Source: Gammaproteobacteria bacterium
GTDB lineage: Bacteria > Pseudomonadota > Gammaproteobacteria > Pseudomonadales > Azotimanducaceae
Direction of reading: 5' to 3'
NCBI GenBank assembly: GCA_002719135.1
Contig: PBGU01000032.1
Span: forward strand, 4,528 to 33,373
Length of the DNA stretch: 28,846 nucleotides
Of this stretch, positions 23,023-28,846 are shown in pieces. A model generated the notes under the pieces. That model did not search any database. It was not told the origin of the DNA and saw nothing but the letters and a program-made list of their open reading frames with translations. Every line of letters begins with the position of its first letter. Positions within the stretch are counted from its first letter, which is position 1. Made by a program: the position numbers and the translations under genes.

Positions 23023-24738
23023 TTATTCGGTCGGGCTTTCTTCGTCCGATCCGTCCTGATCGTCATTAGCGTCCATCTTCTCTTTGATCAAATCGCCAAG
23101 CGTTGTTGCTCCAGCGCGAGCGTCGCCCTGCACTTGATACTCTCGATGCGCCTCTTGCTCATCGTCAATTTCTCTGGATTTGGCTGAAAGGGTAATCGCT
23201 CGATTCTTACGATCGAGGCCAAGAATTTTCACTTCGAGTTCGTCGCCAATACTCAGAGACTGTCGCGCGTCATCAACCGATTCAATGCTAATTTCAGACG
23301 CTTTCAAAACGCCCTCCACGCCCTCCGCAAGAGTCAAAACAGCGTGCTTTTCTTCAACTTCGGATACTGTCCCCTGAACGATGCTTCCTCGATCGTGCTC
23401 GGAGATAAAATCAGAAAATGGGTCCTTCTCGAGCTGCTTAACACCCAGCGAAATTCGTTCTCGCTCCGAGTCGATTGCTAGAATGATCGTTTCGAGTTCT
23501 TCGCCCTTGCTATACCGACGAACTGCCGTCTCTCCATCCTCATCCCAAGAGATATCAGACAGATGCACCAATCCGTCAATGCCGCCTTCGAGACCAATGA
23601 ATATCCCAAAATCTGTGATCGATTTAATCTTGCCCGATAGGTGATCTCCCTCAGCATGTTTGCTTCCGAATTCGCCCCACGGGTTCTCCCGACACTGTTT
23701 TATCCCCAACGATATCCGGCGCCGTTCTTCATCAATATCCAACACCATAACTTCCACTTCATCGCCAACAGCTACGACTTTTGAAGGATGTATGTTTTTG
23801 TTGGTCCAATCCATTTCAGAGACATGAACAAGCCCCTCAACGCCCTCCTCGATTTCCGCAAAGCATCCGTAATCGGTTAGGTTCGTGACAACCGCCTGCA
23901 CTCGGGTGTTCTCCGGATAGCGACCTTTGATTTCCACCCAGGGGTCATCTCCAAGTTGCTTCATGCCAAGTGAAACTCGATTTTTTTCGCGGTCGAACTT
24001 AAGAATCTTGACCGGCAATTCATCACCCACATTCACCATTTCACTCGGATGCCGAATTCGTCGCCACGCCATATCAGTAATGTGCAACAAGCCGTCGATG
24101 CCTCCTAAATCAACAAACGCCCCATAATCCGTCAAATTCTTAACGACTCCATTAACTTCTTGGCCCTCTTCGAGTGAACCAAGGAGCGCGTCACGCTCTT
24201 CGCTATTTTCTTGTTCGAGCACTGCACGGCGAGAAACCACGACGTTATTTCGCTTCTGATCGAGTTTTATAACTTTGAACTCAAGCGGTTGCCCTTCAAG
24301 GTGAATCGTTTCTCTTAACGGCCGAATATCTACAAGAGACCCCGGCAAAAAAGCCCTTATGTCATTGATATCTACGGTAAAGCCGCCTTTGACTTTGCCG
24401 TTCATTACTCCAATCACAGCCTCGTTGCTGGTAAATGCGTCTTCTAACATGTCCCAGGACTCCGCACGACGCGCTTTTTCGCGTGATAGCCGTGTTTCTC
24501 CAAATCCATCGTCAACGACCTCCATTGCGACCTTAACCTGATCGCCTATTTCGACGTTGAACTCGCCGCTCTCGCTGACAAATTGATTTCTTGGAATCAC
24601 CCCTTCCGACTTCAACCCCGCGTGAACTACAACCCACTCGCTGTCGATGTCCACTACGGTGCCAATCACAATCGATCCCGGCACCATCTCAACTGTGTTG
24701 AGACTCTCTTCGAACAGATCTGCGAAACTTTCGCTCAT
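23023..24738 (-). CDS. rpsA: 30S ribosomal protein S1
   Basis: A 571-aa protein with six S1 RNA-binding domains, at about 20-86, 103-170, 191-259, 276-346, 363-433 and 450-519. The acidic tail of about 15 residues is typical of gammaproteobacterial S1. Domains 3 to 6 carry the repeated Asp-Tyr-Gly or Asp-Phe-Gly and Gly-Leu-Val/Leu-His-Ile/Val-Ser segments. S1 binds mRNA and helps unfold it on the 30S subunit. AGGAAA lies a few bases before ATG 24738. The gene begins 11 bp after cmk, the usual order. Confidence 0.97.
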   Translation of the reverse strand: MSESFADLFEESLNTVEMVPGSIVIGTVVDIDSEWVVVHAGLKSEGVIPRNQFVSESGEFNVEIGDQVKVAMEVVDDGFGETRLSREKARRAESWDMLEDAFTSNEAVIGVMNGKVKGGFTVDINDIRAFLPGSLVDIRPLRETIHLEGQPLEFKVIKLDQKRNNVVVSRRAVLEQENSEERDALLGSLEEGQEVNGVVKNLTDYGAFVDLGGIDGLLHITDMAWRRIRHPSEMVNVGDELPVKILKFDREKNRVSLGMKQLGDDPWVEIKGRYPENTRVQAVVTNLTDYGCFAEIEEGVEGLVHVSEMDWTNKNIHPSKVVAVGDEVEVMVLDIDEERRRISLGIKQCRENPWGEFGSKHAEGDHLSGKIKSITDFGIFIGLEGGIDGLVHLSDISWDEDGETAVRRYSKGEELETIILAIDSERERISLGVKQLEKDPFSDFISEHDRGSIVQGTVSEVEEKHAVLTLAEGVEGVLKASEISIESVDDARQSLSIGDELEVKILGLDRKNRAITLSAKSREIDDEQEAHREYQVQGDARAGATTLGDLIKEKMDANDDQDGSDEESPTE

Positions 24739-24749
24739 AGTTTCCTATC

Positions 24750-25436
24750 TCAGTTGGTAATCAGTAGCCCTTTCCCCTGAGCGGCCACGAGTGCCTTTTC
24801 TAAAACCTCATCAATCGAAAGACCCGTGCTGTCCAGAACATATGCGTCCGGAGCTACTTTAAGCGGGGAAAAACTCCTGGTCTTATCCCGAACATCCCGC
24901 TCTTTAAGGCTTTGAAAAAGGTCGGGCAGGCTAACATTCGGCCCCTTATCTTTCAACTCGACATATCGCCTTCGCGCCCTTTCTTCGGGGCTCGCATCCA
25001 AGTAAATCTTCAATTTCGCGTCCGGAAAAACCACCGTACCCATGTCGCGTCCGTCGGCAACCAATCCTGGCAGCTTGCGAAATTCCTTCTGGCGGACTAA
25101 CAAGGCAGCCCGTACTTTTTCCCTTTTTGCGACAAGACTCGCAAACCGGGTCGCTTCCTCGCCACGAATTGCTTCGGTTACATCGCTACCGTTCACGAAC
25201 AAAATTGGACTTCGCTCAGTCGCAAAACGAATCTCAAAGGACTTTACAACCTGTTCCAGCGCGTCATCGTCGTCAACAGATATGCCCAGTAAGTGAGCTT
25301 GTAGGCCGACAATGCGATACAGGCTTCCGCTGTCGAGAATGTGCCAACCAAGCCTACTCGCTATCGCCTGTGCCAACGTGCCTTTGCCCGACCCACTCGG
25401 CCCGTCGACACAAATGACTGGGGCTAGATCAACCAT
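24750..25436 (-). CDS. cmk: Cytidylate kinase
   Basis: A 228-aa (d)CMP kinase. The P-loop is Gly-Pro-Ser-Gly-Ser-Gly-Lys-Gly-Thr at 12-20. The Asp-Ser-Gly-Ser-Leu-Tyr-Arg segment binds CMP, and Asp-Gly-Arg-Asp-Met-Gly-Thr-Val-Val-Phe is the second family signature. It phosphorylates CMP and dCMP with ATP in the cytoplasm. The ATG overlaps the end of tyrA by 8 bases. aroA, which usually lies between the two genes, is absent. Confidence 0.96.
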   Translation of the reverse strand: MVDLAPVICVDGPSGSGKGTLAQAIASRLGWHILDSGSLYRIVGLQAHLLGISVDDDDALEQVVKSFEIRFATERSPILFVNGSDVTEAIRGEEATRFASLVAKREKVRAALLVRQKEFRKLPGLVADGRDMGTVVFPDAKLKIYLDASPEERARRRYVELKDKGPNVSLPDLFQSLKERDVRDKTRSFSPLKVAPDAYVLDSTGLSIDEVLEKALVAAQGKGLLITN

Positions 25437-26250
25437 CCAGACGTTTTCTATAATCGCTAATGCCCGTCAAGATCCGTTGCAATTCTTCGGGATCATTTTG
25501 GGCAACGTTTTGAATGGTTTCGAGAACACGCAACAGTTCGTCCAGTTTCTTCCGTACACGACCCGCGTTATCGGTCAATATATGCTGCCAAATGGTTGGA
25601 TCGGATCCGGCTATTCGAGTCATATCTCGAAACCCATCACCAATTCGATCGCTGAGGCGTGCTTCACTATTTGCAAGGAGTTCAACCAATGCAAAAGCAA
25701 CAAGATGCGGAAGGTGAGAAACCGTTGCCATATCGTCATCGTGTTCCCAGGGAGTTTGCCTTATCACACGAGCGCCAACCATGGACCAAGCATTTTCGAT
25801 TACTGCTGCGGCGGACGCGTCGGTATCTTCCAGAGGGGTCATGATTACAACGCGATCTTGGAATAGGTCAGCGTCTGCTGCAGCCGGTCCTTGACGGTCG
25901 GAACCCGCTATCGGATGACAGGGAACAAAGTTGGGTGGAACGGATTCAAAGGCCTCAATTACCGGAACCTTAACGCTACCAGTGTCAAATATGGGGACGT
26001 TTGAACCATATTTGCGCTGGGCATCATTTACAGTATCGGCGATCGCACGGGTCGGGACTGCCACGCAAACCAGATCAGGCAGTTGAGGCACTTCGTTCAT
26101 GTGATCGATTACACCCAGCTTTTTCGCCTCGACGAGTACGTTTTCATCCACGTCCAAACCAATCACGGTCTTGAACAAACGAGCTTTCTTGGCAGCAAGT
26201 GCGAACGAGGCACCAATCAATCCAGTCCCAATTACAACGAGGGTGCTCAA
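25429..26250 (-). CDS. tyrA: Prephenate dehydrogenase
   Basis: A 273-aa protein starting at TTG 26250, which overlaps the TGA of hisC. The NAD-binding loop is Gly-Thr-Gly-Leu-Ile-Gly at 8-13. Asp-Thr-Gly-Ser-Val-Lys, His-Pro-Ile-Ala-Gly-Ser and Ser-His-Leu-Pro-His are the prephenate-site motifs, and the helical C-terminal domain ends with a dimerisation helix. It makes 4-hydroxyphenylpyruvate for tyrosine synthesis. In Pseudomonas the gene is fused to aroA, but this protein ends without an EPSP-synthase domain and the next gene is cmk. Confidence 0.93.
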   Translation of the reverse strand: MSTLVVIGTGLIGASFALAAKKARLFKTVIGLDVDENVLVEAKKLGVIDHMNEVPQLPDLVCVAVPTRAIADTVNDAQRKYGSNVPIFDTGSVKVPVIEAFESVPPNFVPCHPIAGSDRQGPAAADADLFQDRVVIMTPLEDTDASAAAVIENAWSMVGARVIRQTPWEHDDDMATVSHLPHLVAFALVELLANSEARLSDRIGDGFRDMTRIAGSDPTIWQHILTDNAGRVRKKLDELLRVLETIQNVAQNDPEELQRILTGISDYRKRLDG

Positions 26251-27329
26251 CTAATCTGACTTAGTGCTTCAAGAAAGCGTTCATTCTCGTCGGGTAACCC
26301 AACGGTAACGCGTAAGTGTTCATTCATACCGTAATTCCCTAGGGGACGTACGATGACACCGCGCTGAAGAAGGGCTTCATAAATCCTGTGGGAAGCCCGC
26401 CCACTCTCAAAACTAACGAAATTCCCAGCCGAGGGAATAACGGAGAATCCCAGTTTACCGAGGCCTTCGACCACATAATCCATACCTTTGGTGTTCAGCC
26501 GTCGGCTCGCGTTGACGTAATCATCATCGGCTAACGCAGCCTCTGCGGCAGCCAAAGCAAGTGCGTTGACGTTGAACGGCTGGCGAATCCGATTCATTAA
26601 ATCGGCAAAGTCGCTAGAAGTAACACTGTAGCCAATACGCAATGCGGCCAAGCCATGAATTTTTGAAAAGGTACGGGTCACAACTAAGTTCGGATAGTCA
26701 ACGAGCATCTTGACGCCATCTGGATAGTCCTTCCCATCAACATATTCAAAATAGGCCTCATCCAGCACCACCCATACTCGTTCCGGTACCCGATTCAGAA
26801 ATTTCTCTAAACTGTTCTTGTTGACCCAAGTACCGGTCGGATTGTTCGGATTCGCTATGTATACGATCCGTGTTGCCGCGTCGACCGCGGCCGCCATCTC
26901 ATCCAAATCGTGTCCCCAATCTAAGGACGATACGCGTGTTAACTTGCCGTGTGCTGCCGCTATCGCAAGCGGATACACCACGAAACAATATTCATCGACA
27001 ACGCCAACCGACCCAGGCGAAAGGGCTACCCGCGCCGCCAGCTCCAATACGTCGTTGGAACCATTCCCCAACGTTATTTGCGCCTCATCAACGTTCAAGC
27101 GATCAGCAAGAATACGTTTCAGCCGATACCCAGTGCTGTCGGGATACCTTGATATACCGGTAATTGCATCGGCAAGTGCTTGCCGCACGCCGGGCCCAGG
27201 TCCTCTCGGGTTTTCATTACTCGCAAGCTTAATCGCATCGCCAATTCCGAGCTCGCGGCTAAGTTCTTCCAGAGGCTTTCCGGGTTGATACGGTGCTAGC
27301 TCGAGCACGCGAGAATTAATGTTCTCCAT
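26247..27329 (-). CDS. hisC: Histidinol-phosphate/aromatic aminotransferase
   Basis: A 360-aa PLP-dependent aminotransferase of fold type I. Asn-Pro-Asn-Asn-Pro-Thr-Gly (160-166) and Asp-Glu-Ala-Tyr (190-193) are present. The Schiff-base lysine is Lys223 in Thr-Phe-Ser-Lys. An Arg-Ile-Gly-Tyr segment follows at 231-234. Its place between pheA and tyrA points to aromatic transamination (HisC2 role), perhaps with histidine synthesis as well. The ATG overlaps the pheA stop by one base (TAATG). Confidence 0.92.
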   Translation of the reverse strand: MENINSRVLELAPYQPGKPLEELSRELGIGDAIKLASNENPRGPGPGVRQALADAITGISRYPDSTGYRLKRILADRLNVDEAQITLGNGSNDVLELAARVALSPGSVGVVDEYCFVVYPLAIAAAHGKLTRVSSLDWGHDLDEMAAAVDAATRIVYIANPNNPTGTWVNKNSLEKFLNRVPERVWVVLDEAYFEYVDGKDYPDGVKMLVDYPNLVVTRTFSKIHGLAALRIGYSVTSSDFADLMNRIRQPFNVNALALAAAEAALADDDYVNASRRLNTKGMDYVVEGLGKLGFSVIPSAGNFVSFESGRASHRIYEALLQRGVIVRPLGNYGMNEHLRVTVGLPDENERFLEALSQIS

Positions 27330-28423
27330 TATCGTCCCACGGCTTGTGGATACGATCCGAGCGAACGAACGTCCAAAGCAACTGATCGGACTTCGTCAAG
27401 TACGGTAGCTATCTCTACTGACGACTGGTGTCCGTCGAAATCGATGAAAAATACATAGCTCCAGTTACTCGATCGTGCTGGCCTCGTTTCAATTCGCGAA
27501 AGGCTAATTCCACTGCGGTGGAATGGTTCGAGAACTTTATACAAAGCACCTGGTTCGTCACGGGTGGAAACAAGAATAGATGTTTTGTCATGCCCACTCG
27601 GCCCGACATTCTGATCACCTATGACAAGGAATCGAGTCGTGTTATCTGCTAAGTCTTCAATATTCCGGTGTAAGACGACGAGGCCATAGCTATCCCCCGC
27701 TACTTCGCCAGCAATAGCTGCGCTCCGCTCTAATTCCCCCGCTAGCTTTGCCGCTTCAGCATTACTAGCAACTGGTCTACGCTCGACGTGAGGAAGATGG
27801 GTGTCTAGCCACCGTCTGCATTGAGCCAAGGATTGCTCGTGCGAATATACGCAATCAATCTCATCTTGAGCGGTTCCTATGCCCGCCAACAGCGCGTGAT
27901 GAATGGGTAGCTCTACTTCAGCACAGATGCTAAGCGACGTCGCCATAAAACAGTCGAGCGTATGGTTGACCATACCCTCTGTACTGTTTTCGACCGGAAC
28001 GACTCCATAATGGGCGTCGCCTGATTCAACTTCACGGAAAACCTCTTCAATGGAACTCACTGGGCTGGTTGTCGCGAAATGACCAAATTGCCTGATCGTC
28101 GCGGCCTCAGTGTATGTGCCCGACGGACCCAAATACGCAATATTTATCGGCTGCTCAAGCGAGAGGCAGCAGGAAATGATCTCTCTAAAGAGTCTCTCCA
28201 CAGAATCATCCGAAAGTGGTCCCTCATTTTCAGTTCGGAGACGTTCAATAATCTGCGCTTCCCGTTCGGGACGATAGAACGGAGTGCTCGCCACCCGTCC
28301 ACTTGCACTCTTAATATCCGCAACTTTTAGTGCACACGCCGCGCGTTCGTTAAGCAAACCTCTTAACTGGCGGTCGATCGCATCAATTTGCTCCCGCAAT
28401 CCCTGTAGTGCTTTCTCGTCCAT
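27329..28423 (-). CDS. pheA: Bifunctional chorismate mutase/prephenate dehydratase
   Basis: A 364-aa protein. Residues 1 to about 85 form an AroQ-type chorismate mutase helix bundle. A prephenate dehydratase domain follows, with Tyr-Leu-Gly-Pro-Ser-Gly-Thr and the catalytic Asn-Thr-Thr-Arg-Phe. A C-terminal ACT domain carries Ile-Glu-Thr-Arg-Pro, the phenylalanine-binding motif. It converts chorismate to phenylpyruvate and is usually inhibited by phenylalanine. It starts 7 bp after serC and overlaps hisC. Confidence 0.96.
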   Translation of the reverse strand: MDEKALQGLREQIDAIDRQLRGLLNERAACALKVADIKSASGRVASTPFYRPEREAQIIERLRTENEGPLSDDSVERLFREIISCCLSLEQPINIAYLGPSGTYTEAATIRQFGHFATTSPVSSIEEVFREVESGDAHYGVVPVENSTEGMVNHTLDCFMATSLSICAEVELPIHHALLAGIGTAQDEIDCVYSHEQSLAQCRRWLDTHLPHVERRPVASNAEAAKLAGELERSAAIAGEVAGDSYGLVVLHRNIEDLADNTTRFLVIGDQNVGPSGHDKTSILVSTRDEPGALYKVLEPFHRSGISLSRIETRPARSSNWSYVFFIDFDGHQSSVEIATVLDEVRSVALDVRSLGSYPQAVGR

Positions 28424-28430
28424 TTTCGTT

Positions 28431-28846
28431 CTACCGTGTGGCCTTTTCGAAACTTTCCATATGTTCGATCAGCGCGTCCACTGCGTTTTCATCAATCGCA
28501 TTGTAGAGGCTTGCCCGCATACCACCCACACTTCGGTGTCCTTTTAGATTGAGGAGCCCCCTCGTCTTGGCTACCTCTAAGAAGCGATCTTCCAGTTTAG
28601 ATTCCGACAAAGTGAACGGCACGTTCATAATCGATCGGTGAGAACGTTGCACCGGTGAATGATACAAATCACTCCTATCGATCGCCGCGTAGAGCTTTTC
28701 TGCCTTTCTGCGATTACGAATCTCCATCGCTTGCAAACCGCCTTCACGTTTCAACCAATCAAGAACTAGGCTTGCCAGATACCAATTGTACGTTGGTGGC
28801 GTATTGAACATTGATTTGTGTTGGGCAAGAACGCCATAACTAAGCA
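28431..28846 (-). CDS. serC: Phosphoserine aminotransferase, 5' end outside the window
   Basis: The C-terminal 138 codons of SerC; the frame stays open to the right edge, so the N-terminus is missing. Ser-Met-Phe-Asn-Thr-Pro-Pro-Thr-Tyr, a PLP-phosphate-binding segment, lies near the edge. Asn-Leu-Lys-Gly-His-Arg-Ser-Val-Gly-Gly-Met-Arg-Ala-Ser is the SerC C-terminal signature. It makes phosphoserine in the serine and pyridoxal phosphate pathways. Its place before pheA is the usual gammaproteobacterial order. An ATG at 28811 is internal, not the start. Confidence 0.95.
   Translation of the reverse strand, partial: LSYGVLAQHKSMFNTPPTYNWYLASLVLDWLKREGGLQAMEIRNRRKAEKLYAAIDRSDLYHSPVQRSHRSIMNVPFTLSESKLEDRFLEVAKTRGLLNLKGHRSVGGMRASLYNAIDENAVDALIEHMESFEKATR

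Overview
The window looks like a gammaproteobacterial chromosome, probably an uncultivated or marine lineage, though the lineage is inference. The main evidence is the right-hand 6.6 kb on the minus strand, which reads serC (5' end off the window), pheA, hisC, tyrA, cmk, rpsA, ihfB, lapA. This conserved amino-acid/translation block is typical of Gammaproteobacteria. Most of its genes overlap or sit a few bases apart, so much of it is probably one transcription unit. aroA, which normally sits between tyrA and cmk (fused to tyrA in Pseudomonas), is missing here.

The remaining ~21.8 kb (positions 1-21841) is an accessory catabolic region of at least nine short transcription units on alternating strands. 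From left to right: (1) minus, zinc-ribbon/OB-fold DUF35 protein, SCP-x/Ltp2-like thiolase and MaoC hydratase (cut by the left edge); (2) plus, ECH1-type dienoyl-CoA isomerase, nitroreductase-like flavoprotein, sodium:solute symporter and RhlG-like SDR; (3) minus, phytanoyl-CoA-dioxygenase-like protein, glutathione transferase, enoyl-CoA isomerase-like crotonase and a decayed histidine-phosphatase gene; (4) plus, CaiB/BaiF CoA-transferase; (5) minus, alpha/beta hydrolase and small lipoprotein; (6) plus, carboxymuconolactone-decarboxylase-family protein, amidohydrolase and alpha/beta hydrolase; (7) minus, enoyl-CoA hydratase, zinc alcohol dehydrogenase, PaaI-type thioesterase and a second PhyH-like protein; (8) plus, a second CaiB/BaiF protein overlapping an FAD-dependent dehydrogenase; (9) minus, a third alpha/beta hydrolase.

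Together these genes suggest uptake of an organic acid by the symporter and CoA loading by CoA-transferases. Desaturation by the FAD flavoprotein, double-bond isomerisation, hydration, oxidation and carbon-carbon cleavage by the thiolase/DUF35 pair could follow. The hydrolases, amidohydrolase and Fe/2OG proteins could act on a ring, ester or lactone upstream. No acyl-CoA synthetase, acyl-CoA dehydrogenase, ring-hydroxylating oxygenase or transcription factor is visible. The substrate cannot be named from sequence alone.

The points most worth a second look are: the CoA-transferase with Glu at the catalytic Asp position, coupled to a flavoprotein dehydrogenase; the PhyH-like protein with HGG where HxD is expected; the thiolase/DUF35/MaoC trio; the doubly broken histidine-phosphatase gene; and the missing aroA. 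No tRNA, rRNA, insertion sequence, integrase or CRISPR array was recognised.
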